Shown: positions 42,156 to 51,191, counted from the stretch's first letter. The stretch: 64,000 nt of DNA from UBA8752 sp040261275 (GCA_040261275.1 JBDQOI010000007.1:1-64000); one strand, 5' to 3'. The notes: generated from the letters alone by a model not told the origin. Translations and numbers: made by a program.

Positions 42156-44549
42156 TCATTTCCAGTGGGGGACCCCTGTGCTCATGATTTGCCTTCCCCT
42201 GCAGGATCCGCTCCACCAACGTACCGAAAAGAGCCATGATCCCCACCCTTGATGAGGTGCGCCCCAGGATGGGCCTGACCAACTCCATTGGCCTTGCGTG
42301 CCCGGTCGATCCATCACCCTGTGTTCCACCAACTCACCGCTTGGCCAGTGCACCACCTGAATCTCGATGCCTCCACCGGCATCAGGAAAACGCCAATGAA
42401 TACCCGGGAGCCCACCCTCTCTTTCCTCGAGTTCCATGACACCCTCACATGTTCCCGCCATGCTCAATGCCTGTGGAGCCCCGGGTGAGCCCCGATCGGT
42501 GGATGGCCGCCATTCATTGCCGCCTTCGCCACTTCGCACCCACGCCCAACCGTCCTCACCCCACCACCACGGACCCTCCCAATTCGAACTCCATTCCACA
42601 CCGTCCAACTCCATATCGGGTTGTCCAAAAAGCCGCAATCTCAATGTCCCCCCTTGGTCATTCAACGCCGACCATCCGTCCACAGACCAGCGGGAAGGTC
42701 CGCGTTCCGGCAATTCGAAGCCCATCCACCCCGGGCATTTGCCAAAAGCCGCGACATCCCCCGGGAGCAGAACCAAACTCCGGTCCAGCGGAACCCAGGT
42801 GTCCCAATCCGAAGGGAAGGGAAATTCCACCGTCGTCCCTTGCAAACCGCGCAAGTCCACAGGCTGGGTTCCACAATTCAAGAGCTCCACAAATTCAGCC
42901 CCGTTTTCGCGCGCATTCCACATCATCTCATCTGCGCGCACACTCAAGGGCTCAGGATTCACCGAAGGGGGACATTTCACCTGAACTTCGAGCCGTTCAA
43001 TGCCTTCCATCAGGCCAATGAGTCGAACGCCCTCGTCCTCGAGCCATTCCGAATCCATCCCCGGCCAATTCAATCGCCATCCGTCCATGTGTTCCGGATC
43101 GGCGCGGGCATCGACGGGAATGGAACCGTCTGTGAACCATGCGATATCGGGCAGGAACACCGAATGCCGATTCAGGTATACCTCCACGAAAGCCGGTGTG
43201 CCGGAGAATCCTCGAATACACCCGAAACCTTTGACCGTCAAAGGTTCTGTCGACTCCGGGGAGGTTCCTGCGGTGGACCAAGCAGCGCCCGGAACCCCCT
43301 TCCGCACGAGTCCCAAACCACTTCCGACGTGAGCGGGAAGGCTGTAATCACAAACATCCCACATCATCCCTCCCGCGGCATGTTCTCCATGGCGAAGGAA
43401 AGTCAACGCCCCCTCAGAATTCGGCATTCCCGACCAGCCTTCAAATTGGCCCGCACTGAACTGAACCACCGAATCCGGGAACAAGGTCACGTTTCGACGC
43501 AAACGGGCACCGCCGAAGGTCCAGGACCCCACCTCTATGGGACGTTCCGTCGGATTGAATAGGGCAAATCCTTCCTCCTGACCCGGAATGCCGGGAACGG
43601 GGTCGGGAAGCGCACCCACCACTTCAAGCGGGCCAAAATCCCGTCCCGGGTGGAAGGCATGCGTGAACATGGCGGTCTGCGCTCCGGGGGGACAGGCACG
43701 AAGCGGCCCCACAAGAATGGGTATGGCCCTTGGCTCAGGGTGGGGCAAGACCCCTCTGCGCCCGGTCCAATCCCATCGGATCACAGAATCCGATGGCCAT
43801 TCGATGGAGGCTGGCAGGCCCCCCACCCAAGCCTTTGCCTCGAGCATGAACGCCGGATCCATGGAAGTGCCCAAGTACCAATCCGCCTTTCCCGGGCCCC
43901 GAGGCACCCAACGGTCTTCAGCTCTCGCCTTATTCAATGCAACGGCCGTAGCCTCTGCTGAACCCGGAAAATCTCCTTCCCATGTCCTCGAAAACGGCGA
44001 GGTTCCCGCTTCCCATAGACCTTGGTTTCCGGACCCGCCACAAGCCTTGGGGTCAAGGCGCATCAAGGGCCTTCCTCCTCCACCAAGAGCGGCGTCATCG
44101 TAGGGCATGGCGTCCACGCAAATGCCCGCACCATCTCGCAAGGCGACCATGGCCCCGCCATTCACCAAAGCGGGCCATGAGGAAAGGGGCAGTGGATGTG
44201 CCGGCCCCCAATCAAACGCCAGGCTGTCTGCAGCCCTGTGCGCCACGAGGACTGTCCCCGATGACCAACATCCATCCGGAAGCGCCCTTGTATGACCGTT
44301 CCACTCCAAAGTGTAACCGTTCAATGCCAGACACGAATCCGGGGCTCCCCGCGCCAATAACGCGACAAACTCCGCCTCGGGTGCACCCATGGGAGGCGTG
44401 GGATCGGGATGAATCGCGGAAATGACCCATTGAGCTTGACAGGGCTCGGAACCATAGCCGCCAATGAAGAAGGGAAGCCACAACAAGGGGGCGATACGTT
44501 GGGGCTGGAAACGCCATAGGTTGCGCCAGAGCCATTGGGAATTCATCAT
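42156..44549 (-). CDS. Large secreted protein with lamin-tail-like segments
   Basis: This exported protein (797 residues from ATG 44549) has a signal-like N-terminus with a basic region (WRNLWRFQPQRIAPLLWLPF) and cleavage near CQAQ-W. Segments such as APEAEFVALLARGAPDSCL at the start and NGAEFVELLNCGTQPVDLRG near 580 resemble lamin-tail/Ig-fold repeats common in Bacteroidota secreted proteins. It is unusually rich in Trp, Gly and Pro. The C-terminal 80 residues (IEIQVVHWPSGELVEHRV to the end) look like a degenerate T9SS tail, but without the usual NP-x-G opening. No catalytic motif is visible. It is divergent from asd across 107 bp. Confidence 0.6.
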   Translation of the reverse strand: MMNSQWLWRNLWRFQPQRIAPLLWLPFFIGGYGSEPCQAQWVISAIHPDPTPPMGAPEAEFVALLARGAPDSCLALNGYTLEWNGHTRALPDGCWSSGTVLVAHRAADSLAFDWGPAHPLPLSSWPALVNGGAMVALRDGAGICVDAMPYDDAALGGGGRPLMRLDPKACGGSGNQGLWEAGTSPFSRTWEGDFPGSAEATAVALNKARAEDRWVPRGPGKADWYLGTSMDPAFMLEAKAWVGGLPASIEWPSDSVIRWDWTGRRGVLPHPEPRAIPILVGPLRACPPGAQTAMFTHAFHPGRDFGPLEVVGALPDPVPGIPGQEEGFALFNPTERPIEVGSWTFGGARLRRNVTLFPDSVVQFSAGQFEGWSGMPNSEGALTFLRHGEHAAGGMMWDVCDYSLPAHVGSGLGLVRKGVPGAAWSTAGTSPESTEPLTVKGFGCIRGFSGTPAFVEVYLNRHSVFLPDIAWFTDGSIPVDARADPEHMDGWRLNWPGMDSEWLEDEGVRLIGLMEGIERLEVQVKCPPSVNPEPLSVRADEMMWNARENGAEFVELLNCGTQPVDLRGLQGTTVEFPFPSDWDTWVPLDRSLVLLPGDVAAFGKCPGWMGFELPERGPSRWSVDGWSALNDQGGTLRLRLFGQPDMELDGVEWSSNWEGPWWWGEDGWAWVRSGEGGNEWRPSTDRGSPGAPQALSMAGTCEGVMELEEREGGLPGIHWRFPDAGGGIEIQVVHWPSGELVEHRVMDRPGTQGQWSWSGPSWGAPHQGWGSWLFSVRWWSGSCRGRQIMSTGVPHWK

Positions 44550-44561
44550 CCGGCAACCTCT

Positions 44562-44569
44562 TAACTTTG
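44562..44569 (+). promoter_or_regulatory. Candidate -7 box of the asd promoter
   Basis: TAACTTTG is a perfect TAnnTTTG match in the divergent spacer, followed by GTTTG. An upstream TTG (within ATTGGG, 44534-44539) stands 24 nt away, slightly far for -33. It would give an asd leader of about 80 nt. Confidence 0.42.
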
Positions 44570-44656
44570 TTTGTCCTGTGGCGCATCGCTGAGCAACCGG
44601 CGAGGGCCGATTACAAAAGACCAGCCGCAGGCATTTCAAAGACTCAACCACATCCC

Positions 44657-45670
44657 ATGTCACCCTCGAATCACGGAAGAACCGTTGCTGTTGTAGGCGC
44701 TACTGGTCTTGTCGGCAGAGCCATGCTCGAAGGGCTGGCCGCCCGGAAATTCCCTGTACGCGAATTGCTTCCGGTAGCAAGCAGCAGATCAAAGGGTACC
44801 ACGGTCGAGTTCAAGGGCGAACCCATTGAAGTGATGGGCATGGAGGAAGCTTTGGAGCGCCGCCCCGACATCGCCCTCTTCAGCGCAGGGGGAGACGTGA
44901 GCAAGCAATGGGCACTCGCTTTCAAGGAGATGGGCACCACTGTCATCGACAACAGCTCGGCCTGGCGAATGGATCCCGATGTGCCCCTCGTGGTTCCCGA
45001 GGTAAACGCGGATGCCATTGGCGACCACCTCATCATCGCCAACCCCAACTGCTCCACCATACAGTTGGTCATGGCCCTCAAACCCCTGCACGATCGCTTT
45101 CTCATCCGCCGGGCCATCGTCAGCACCTACCAAAGCGTCACGGGCACCGGACAGGCGGGAATCAATCAACTGGAGCAGGAGCGCGACGGGTCGGATGCGA
45201 CACGGATTTATCCCCACCCCATCGATCGGAATTGCCTTCCCCATTGTGACGTCTTCCTGGAGAATGATTTCACAAAGGAGGAAATGAAGCTCCACCACGA
45301 AACCAAGAAAATCCTGGACGATGCAGCCATTCAGGTCAGTGCCACGGCTGTGCGCGTTCCTGTGGTGGGTGGTCACTCGGAAAGTGTGTACCTCGAAATG
45401 GAAAGGGCCTTCAGTGTTCCGGATGTCAAGGAAGCATTGCAGCTCATGCCGGGCCTGATCATACAGGATGACCCCATGTCCAACGTCTACCCCATGCCGA
45501 TCAATTCCCATGGTAAGGACGAGGTTTTCGTGGGGAGGATTCGCCGTGATCTCAGTGAAGAGCAAGGGTTGCACCTCTGGATTGTATCGGACAATCTGCG
45601 AAAAGGAGCTGCCACCAACGCCATTCAGATCGCGGAACACCTCCAAAAATCCGGTAGATTCCGAAGATGA
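44657..45670 (+). CDS. asd: Aspartate-semialdehyde dehydrogenase
   Basis: Asd reduces aspartyl phosphate to aspartate semialdehyde for lysine/diaminopimelate, threonine and methionine. The 337-residue protein begins AVVGATGLVGRAMLEGL (NADP-binding) and has the catalytic cysteine in IANPNCSTIQLVMAL, STYQSVTGTGQAG, RVPVVGGHSESVYLE and the glycine-rich FVGRIRRD. ATG 44657 (MSPSNHGRTVAVV) is chosen because the frame upstream overlaps the predicted promoter. Its stop overlaps the start of the secreted Kunitz protein by 4 bp, an odd partner for a cytoplasmic biosynthetic enzyme. Confidence 0.96.
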   Translation: MSPSNHGRTVAVVGATGLVGRAMLEGLAARKFPVRELLPVASSRSKGTTVEFKGEPIEVMGMEEALERRPDIALFSAGGDVSKQWALAFKEMGTTVIDNSSAWRMDPDVPLVVPEVNADAIGDHLIIANPNCSTIQLVMALKPLHDRFLIRRAIVSTYQSVTGTGQAGINQLEQERDGSDATRIYPHPIDRNCLPHCDVFLENDFTKEEMKLHHETKKILDDAAIQVSATAVRVPVVGGHSESVYLEMERAFSVPDVKEALQLMPGLIIQDDPMSNVYPMPINSHGKDEVFVGRIRRDLSEEQGLHLWIVSDNLRKGAATNAIQIAEHLQKSGRFRR

Positions 45671-46431
45671 GCTTGAATCAACGGACCCGAATGGGAGCTT
45701 TTGTCTCCTTTGTCGTCCTATCTGCTGGGATGACCGCCCAGGAAGACCCCTGCACGCTGTTGCCCGATCCTGGCGACTGTGAAGCGGCCATCCCCGCCTG
45801 GTATTTCGATGCGGATACGGAAACGTGTACGCAATTCACATGGGGCGGGTGCGGCGGTGTAGTGCCGTTTGAAACCTTAGAGGATTGTCAGGACGCAGGC
45901 TGCATTGTCGGTTTCGATCCCGGAATCCTGTGCGATTCCATCTCCGTCACGGTCGCTGTGGTTGGGGATGCTGAACTTGGGCACCTCGAAGTCAGTATGA
46001 CTTCATTCTTCTTTTCGGAATATTGGTTTGCCTATGCTGGATTTTCCCTTTTCGACATGGAGGGCAATCTGCTGGCTGCCGAAAATGTGGAAACCGCACC
46101 CAACGCCTATGGATTTGGAGGTGGCGGAGAATACACCGAAACCCGTTACCTCGAATACGAACCGGGGATTGACTTGAGTATGTGGGATGCCCCCTTCGAA
46201 ATGGAACTGCGACTCTACGAGGGGTGGATGGCAGGAGGTGAAGATGAACGCTGCAGCTGGATTTGGACCTCTTTCGGCACGCCTTCGGGCATTGCACCTG
46301 CCCTGCAGGATTCAGGAAGTGACGAATGGTCGAGTTACGACTTGCTTGGCCGTCCGACGAGCGCCGAGCCAGGCCACCTGGTCATCCAACGCAATGGCCG
46401 GGGCCAGACCCGGAAGGTGATCAGCGAATGA
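45667..46431 (+). CDS. Secreted Kunitz/BPTI-domain protein
   Basis: This 254-residue exported protein has a signal peptide (to about TAQ-E) and then one Kunitz-type inhibitor domain (29-79). Six cysteines lie at 29, 38, 54, 62, 74 and 79; spacing 8, 15, 7, 11, 4 compares with BPTI 8, 15, 7, 12, 3. CTQFTWGGCGG matches the family core. The residue after the second cysteine, the P1 position, is Glu38+1 (E39), not the basic residue of trypsin inhibitors. A beta-rich domain follows (85-215), and the end YDLLGRPTSAEPGHLVIQRN resembles a T9SS sorting tail. The 3' end overlaps metG by 11 bp, tail to tail. Confidence 0.8.
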   Translation: MSLNQRTRMGAFVSFVVLSAGMTAQEDPCTLLPDPGDCEAAIPAWYFDADTETCTQFTWGGCGGVVPFETLEDCQDAGCIVGFDPGILCDSISVTVAVVGDAELGHLEVSMTSFFFSEYWFAYAGFSLFDMEGNLLAAENVETAPNAYGFGGGGEYTETRYLEYEPGIDLSMWDAPFEMELRLYEGWMAGGEDERCSWIWTSFGTPSGIAPALQDSGSDEWSSYDLLGRPTSAEPGHLVIQRNGRGQTRKVISE

Positions 46432-48484
46432 TATCGCCAGGTTCCGCGCCCTCTTCCGGGGTTACGAACCTCAATCCGCCGTCTTCCGTGGAGGCCATCA
46501 GAACCATGCCCTGAGAGACCACGCCTCGGATTTTCCTGGGCGCGAGATTGGCCAGCAAGGTGACCCTGCGGCCCACCACGTCCTCCGGCGAGAAGTGCTC
46601 GGCAATGCCACTGACCACCGTGCGCTCATCGTAGCCGGTTCGAACGGTGAGCTGAAGCAACTTGTCGGCCCCCTTGACCTTTTCAGCCGAGACCACTTCG
46701 GCCACCCTCAGGTCCATGGCCTGGAAGTCGTCAAACGTGGTTTGGTCCTTCTCTTGCTCCACGTCGCGCATTCCCTCGACGCCAGCACCGAGCTTGCCCT
46801 TCTGCTCCTGGACCTGCTCGTCGGTAATCTTCTCAAATAAGATGGGCAGGTCGCCCAAAGGCTGGCCCTCGGCCACGAGCGCTCCCCCTGATGCGTCCCA
46901 GGGAAGTTCTGCTGTGCCCAGGGCCTGTCCGAGCTTGGCTGCCGTGCGGGGCAGGAATGGGGCGAGTACGATGGCGGCATTGGCCGTCACCTGCAGCGCC
47001 AAATGCAAAATGTCTGCGGCGCGGTCGGGGTCGGTTTTGACCACTTTCCAAGGCTCTTCTTCGGTCAGGTATTTGTTCCCTGCGCGAACGAGCCCCATGG
47101 CGTGTTGCAAGGCATCCCGAAAACGGTAGCGTTCCATCGCATCACCTACAGCGCCCGGCGTTGAGGCCATCAGATCGAGCAACGCCTGATCCACTCCAGT
47201 CCAAGCACCGGAAGCCCCTGGAACCTTGCCACCGTGGAATTTGCCGGTGAGGACAAACACCCGATTGACAAAGTTTCCGAGAACATCGGCGAGTTCGTTG
47301 TTCACGCGCGACTGGAAATCCTCCCACGTGAACTCGGCGTCCTTCTGCTCGGGCATGATGGACGCGAGAACGTAGCGCATCTCGTCGCTGCGCCCAGGGA
47401 AGTCGTCGACGTACTCCTTGGCCCAAACCGCCCAGTTTCGAGAAGTCGAGATCTTATCGCCCTGCAGGTTCATGAATTCGTTGGCGGGCACATTGTGTGG
47501 CAACAGATATCCTCCGTGCTCCTTGAGCAGGATGGGGAAGATGATACAATGAAAGACGATGTTGTCCTTTCCTATGAAATGTACGAGCTGTGTGTCCGCG
47601 TCCTTCCAATAGGGCTCCCAATCCACGCCCGCATTTTGCGCCCAATTGCGCGTGGCGGTGATGTAACCCAGCGGGGCGTCCAACCATACATACAGCACTT
47701 TTCCCTCGGCACCTTCCACCGGGACGGGCACGCCCCAGTCGAGATCACGGGTCATGGCACGGCTCTGCAAACCGCCGTCAATCCAGCTTTTGCACTGTCC
47801 GATGACATGGGCCTTCCACGCCTTGGCGTCGTGGTGTGGGGCTCCATCGAGTTCACCCTCTTCGAGGTATTGACGCAACCAATTCTCATGCCGGTCCATG
47901 GGCAGGTACCAGAGGGTAGTAGCCCTCATTTCCGGGGTGGCGCCACTCAGCGTACTGACCGGATTGACGAGCTCCTCCGGCGAAAGTGCGGACCCGCATT
48001 TCTCGCATTGGTCACCGAATGCCTTATCGTGCTCACACTTCGGGCAGCCCCCCTGTATGTACCTGTCGGCCAAGAACTGCTTTTCCACCGGGTCGTAAAA
48101 CTGCTGACGTGTTTCTTCCGTGAAAGCCCCCTTCTTCAGCAGATCGAGGAAGAACTCCTGGGCAAACGCGTGGTGCTCGGTGCTTGAAGTCCGGTCATAG
48201 TGGTCAAAAGCAATGTCCAATCCCCGGAAAGCCTCCTGCATTTCCTCATGGTAGCGGTCCACAATCGCCCTGGGCGTCGTTCCTTCTTTGCGCGCCCGCA
48301 GCGTGATGGCCGCACCGTGCTCGTCAGAGCCACACACCCAGACCACGTCGCGTTTCCGTGCACGCAGGTACCGAACGTACAGATCAGCCGGCAGGTAGGC
48401 GCCTGCGATGTGGCCGATGTGGATGGGGCCATTGGCGTAGGGCAAGGCCGACGTGACCAAAGTGCGGGTGGGCGTTCCAGACAT
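46421..48484 (-). CDS. metG: Methionyl-tRNA synthetase
   Basis: MetG charges tRNA(Met), including the initiator. At 687 residues it has the class I motifs: HIGH within YANGPIHIGHIAGAYLPADL, and the KMSKS equivalent KISTSRN. A zinc knuckle (CPKCEHDKAFGDQCEKCG) lies at about 145-162. The C-terminal ~110 residues form the EMAP/Trbp111-type tRNA-binding domain (FDDFQAMDLRVAEVVSAEKV, LANLAPRKIRGVVSQGMVL). The -7-like box TAACTTCG stands only 6 nt before the ATG, so the message may be leaderless. Confidence 0.97.
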   Translation of the reverse strand: MSGTPTRTLVTSALPYANGPIHIGHIAGAYLPADLYVRYLRARKRDVVWVCGSDEHGAAITLRARKEGTTPRAIVDRYHEEMQEAFRGLDIAFDHYDRTSSTEHHAFAQEFFLDLLKKGAFTEETRQQFYDPVEKQFLADRYIQGGCPKCEHDKAFGDQCEKCGSALSPEELVNPVSTLSGATPEMRATTLWYLPMDRHENWLRQYLEEGELDGAPHHDAKAWKAHVIGQCKSWIDGGLQSRAMTRDLDWGVPVPVEGAEGKVLYVWLDAPLGYITATRNWAQNAGVDWEPYWKDADTQLVHFIGKDNIVFHCIIFPILLKEHGGYLLPHNVPANEFMNLQGDKISTSRNWAVWAKEYVDDFPGRSDEMRYVLASIMPEQKDAEFTWEDFQSRVNNELADVLGNFVNRVFVLTGKFHGGKVPGASGAWTGVDQALLDLMASTPGAVGDAMERYRFRDALQHAMGLVRAGNKYLTEEEPWKVVKTDPDRAADILHLALQVTANAAIVLAPFLPRTAAKLGQALGTAELPWDASGGALVAEGQPLGDLPILFEKITDEQVQEQKGKLGAGVEGMRDVEQEKDQTTFDDFQAMDLRVAEVVSAEKVKGADKLLQLTVRTGYDERTVVSGIAEHFSPEDVVGRRVTLLANLAPRKIRGVVSQGMVLMASTEDGGLRFVTPEEGAEPGDIIR

Positions 48485-48490
48485 GCGCCG

Positions 48491-48498
48491 CGAAGTTA
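48491..48498 (-). promoter_or_regulatory. Candidate -7 box of metG
   Basis: Minus-strand TAACTTCG (7 of 8 to TAnnTTTG) lies 6 nt before the metG start codon, which points to a leaderless transcript. Confidence 0.3.
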
Positions 48499-48531
48499 AA
48501 TCGGTCGTGCAGTGAATTCACCTATGATCAA

Positions 48532-49956
48532 ATGTCCGACCTTCACCGGGACGGAGTAAATATGTTGCCACACACCTACATGCCGCTCGTAGTGTTGAAT
48601 CTGATCAGGGTGTGGGCCTTACTGTGCAGCATTTCCTTTGCCCTCAGCGCGCAAACTCCATTGGATTTGGAGCGGTTCAAACTGGAAAATGGCCGTTGCT
48701 GGTCACCGGGAGAACCCCTTACCTGGGTGTCCAGAGGACGAATTGACAGCCTGCTCGCCATGGATTTGGATGGCTTCCTGTTGGTGGTTAGTTCACCCCA
48801 AGGAAACATCGTCAGAAAGAGCATTCGCTACATCCGCTCTTCATCGAAAGACGAGGCGCTGTTCATGGAAGGAGACTTCAGGTACATCTCCTATGACATG
48901 GAGACATTGAGAAATGCCAGCACCAGTATCGTGGTGGGCTACAGCTACTGGGCGTCTCCCTATTGGAACGATGGCACCTTGTGTTTTCAAAATGGCCACT
49001 CCAATTGGCATATTCACGCCAAACGTCACTTTCACTCGAAAATCACCGGTCAAATTGAGCTGTCCATTTCAGACATACCCGATGGAGCGGAGTACACATT
49101 GGCACTGCCAGGAGACAGTGCTACTTTTTTCATCCCCATCGAAGGCGATCCGGAAACAGACAATAAGCCCGGACCATTGTATGAACTGAAACACAATCGA
49201 CAGAACTGGGAAGTACTCGGGGCTTCCAAAATCCGATTCAAAGTTCGACAGGGATGGAGACGGGCCTTCCAACTGCGGGATTACTGGATCATCTCCGACG
49301 AACATAGCGCCATTGTCGTCCGAAAATCTGATTTGCATTTCGCACGCGTTCGTTCCAGCGTTTTTGAGGTCAGGTCAAGGTTTTTACACAACTCAGCTTA
49401 TGTCATCAAGGGCAATCACTTTGGGTATTGTATGGGAGACAATACTTGCATTTGGGATAACGTCGATTCCCTCGTTTCCAATCTGAAGCTCATGCCATTG
49501 ATCGAGCCTCTTCCTGAGAATTGGCAAGAGAAAGAAACTGCATCATCTTCCTCTCTTGTATCGGATAAAAAGAACCTCCCCCTCCTCATTTTACTGGTCA
49601 TTCAAGGAGTAGCCTTGATGGTCATAGGAGGGAAAAGCTGGTCCAAGAAGCAGAAAAAACTGCTCATTTCCGCCGATGGAGCTGAAACCGAACCGACTGC
49701 CTTGCTCGCAAAGTTTCTGCTGCGAGCTGATACCCACATGGGCACAGCCGAATTGGATGACCTTTTCGGCCTCGGCGACGTTCATTCGCCCGAAACGCGC
49801 CGGTCACGTCGCAGCCGCATGATCTCCATGTTGAATATTGAGTCTGCTGCACTGTTCGGAATGGCCATCATAAAGCGGGAGCGATCAAAAACAGACAAAC
49901 GCGTCGTCCTTTACCACATCGCCAATCCCGATACGTCTGACGATCAAGGAAAATAG
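48532..49956 (+). CDS. Membrane protein of unknown function, possible signal transducer
   Basis: From ATG 48532 this has 474 residues; starts at 48562 or 48580 are equally likely. It has a signal peptide or anchor (about 19-40, ending near LSAQ), a 300-residue extracytoplasmic beta-rich domain with GYSYWASPYWNDGTLCFQNG and two late cysteines (300, 306), and one transmembrane helix (348-366, NLPLLILLVIQGVALMVIGG). The cytoplasmic tail of about 105 residues contains LLAKFLLRADTHMGTAELDDLFGL and ETRRSRRSRMISMLN. The tail resembles a short C-terminal module of other Bacteroidota membrane proteins that I cannot name. The single-span layout suggests transmembrane sensing. It lies between metG (divergent) and kbl. 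Confidence 0.62.
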   Translation: MSDLHRDGVNMLPHTYMPLVVLNLIRVWALLCSISFALSAQTPLDLERFKLENGRCWSPGEPLTWVSRGRIDSLLAMDLDGFLLVVSSPQGNIVRKSIRYIRSSSKDEALFMEGDFRYISYDMETLRNASTSIVVGYSYWASPYWNDGTLCFQNGHSNWHIHAKRHFHSKITGQIELSISDIPDGAEYTLALPGDSATFFIPIEGDPETDNKPGPLYELKHNRQNWEVLGASKIRFKVRQGWRRAFQLRDYWIISDEHSAIVVRKSDLHFARVRSSVFEVRSRFLHNSAYVIKGNHFGYCMGDNTCIWDNVDSLVSNLKLMPLIEPLPENWQEKETASSSSLVSDKKNLPLLILLVIQGVALMVIGGKSWSKKQKKLLISADGAETEPTALLAKFLLRADTHMGTAELDDLFGLGDVHSPETRRSRRSRMISMLNIESAALFGMAIIKRERSKTDKRVVLYHIANPDTSDDQGK

Positions 49957-49963
49957 CCTCAGC

Positions 49964-49971
49964 TATCTTCG
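49964..49971 (+). promoter_or_regulatory. Candidate -7 box of kbl
   Basis: TATCTTCG (7 of 8 to TAnnTTTG) ends 5 nt before the kbl ATG, again placing the predicted transcription start at or next to the start codon. Confidence 0.3.
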
Positions 49972-49976
49972 TCTGC

Positions 49977-51182
49977 ATGTACGGTAAGATGCAGGCCCAC
50001 CTGAGGGCGGAACTCCAAGACATCGAGGACAGTGGGTTGTTCAAGAAAGAGCGCGTCATAGCTTCGGTTCAGGATGCGGTCATTCGTCTGGCGGACGGAA
50101 GTGAGGTGCTGAATTTCTGCGCGAATAACTACCTCGGACTTTCGTCCCACCCTCGGGTCGTGGAAGCGGCCAAAAAGGCCATCGATGACCGTGGCTTCGG
50201 AATGTCTTCGGTCCGGTTCATTTGTGGAACCCAGGACATTCACAAGGAGCTCGAAAGGACCATTGCGGATTTCCACCAAACGGAAGACACCATCCTCTAT
50301 GCGGCGGCATTCGACGCCAACGGTGGAGTTTTCGAGCCCTTGTTGACCGCCGAGGACGCCATTATTTCGGACGCGCTCAATCACGCCTCCATCATCGATG
50401 GGGTGCGCCTTTGCAAGGCGGCCCGCTATCGGTACGCGAACAACGATATGACCGACCTCGAGGCCCAACTGCAGGCAGCCAACGCGGCGGGGCATCGCTT
50501 CAAGGTCATCGTGACGGACGGGGTTTTCTCAATGGATGGTTACGTCGCCCAGATTGATCGGATCTGTGACCTCGCGGAACAGTACGACGCACTGGTCATG
50601 GTCGACGAGTGTCACGCCACGGGCTTCATCGGGAAAACAGGCCGCGGCTCCATTGAGCTGCGCAATGCCCTCGGTCGGGTCGATATCATCACCGGAACCC
50701 TCGGAAAAGCCATGGGTGGCGCCATGGGTGGCTTCACGACGGGACGGTCCGAAATCATCGAAATGCTGCGGCAACGCAGCCGTCCATATTTGTTCAGCAA
50801 CTCCCTCGCTCCCAGCATTGTCGGTGCCAGCATCGAGGTCTTCCGCATGCTGGAGGAGACCACAGAGCTTCGGGACAAGTTGGAGGAAAACACCCGCTAC
50901 TTCAAGGCGGGATTGGACCGAATCGGTCTCGCATACAAGGACGGTGAAAGTGCCATCGTACCCGTGATGCTCGGCGACGCCAAATTGAGCCAGGTGATGG
51001 CCGATGCCCTGCTGAACGAGGGCATCTACGTCATTGGGTTCTTCTACCCCGTGGTCCCCAATGGACAGGCCCGCATTCGGGTTCAATTGAGCGCTGCGCA
51101 TACCCAGGACCACCTTGACCGCGCCCTCGCAGCGTTTGAAAAGGTGGCTCGGAACATGGGGGTCTTGCGCGCCATGGCCTGA
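49977..51182 (+). CDS. kbl: Glycine C-acetyltransferase (2-amino-3-ketobutyrate CoA ligase)
   Basis: Kbl cleaves 2-amino-3-oxobutyrate with CoA to glycine and acetyl-CoA, the second step of threonine breakdown. This PLP enzyme of the alpha-oxoamine synthase family has 401 residues. Marks are LNFCANNYLGLSSHP, GFGMSSVRFICGTQDIHKEL, SDALNHASIIDGVRLCKA, VIVTDGVFSMDGYVAQ, MVDECHATGFIGKTGRGS and the PLP lysine in ITGTLGKAMGGAMGG. SSVRFICGTQ and the DALNHASIIDG form favour Kbl over BioF or HemA. Threonine dehydrogenase is not in the window. A FAD oxidoreductase gene follows directly. Confidence 0.95.
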   Translation: MYGKMQAHLRAELQDIEDSGLFKKERVIASVQDAVIRLADGSEVLNFCANNYLGLSSHPRVVEAAKKAIDDRGFGMSSVRFICGTQDIHKELERTIADFHQTEDTILYAAAFDANGGVFEPLLTAEDAIISDALNHASIIDGVRLCKAARYRYANNDMTDLEAQLQAANAAGHRFKVIVTDGVFSMDGYVAQIDRICDLAEQYDALVMVDECHATGFIGKTGRGSIELRNALGRVDIITGTLGKAMGGAMGGFTTGRSEIIEMLRQRSRPYLFSNSLAPSIVGASIEVFRMLEETTELRDKLEENTRYFKAGLDRIGLAYKDGESAIVPVMLGDAKLSQVMADALLNEGIYVIGFFYPVVPNGQARIRVQLSAAHTQDHLDRALAAFEKVARNMGVLRAMA

Positions 51183-51191
51183 GTGTCCGAC

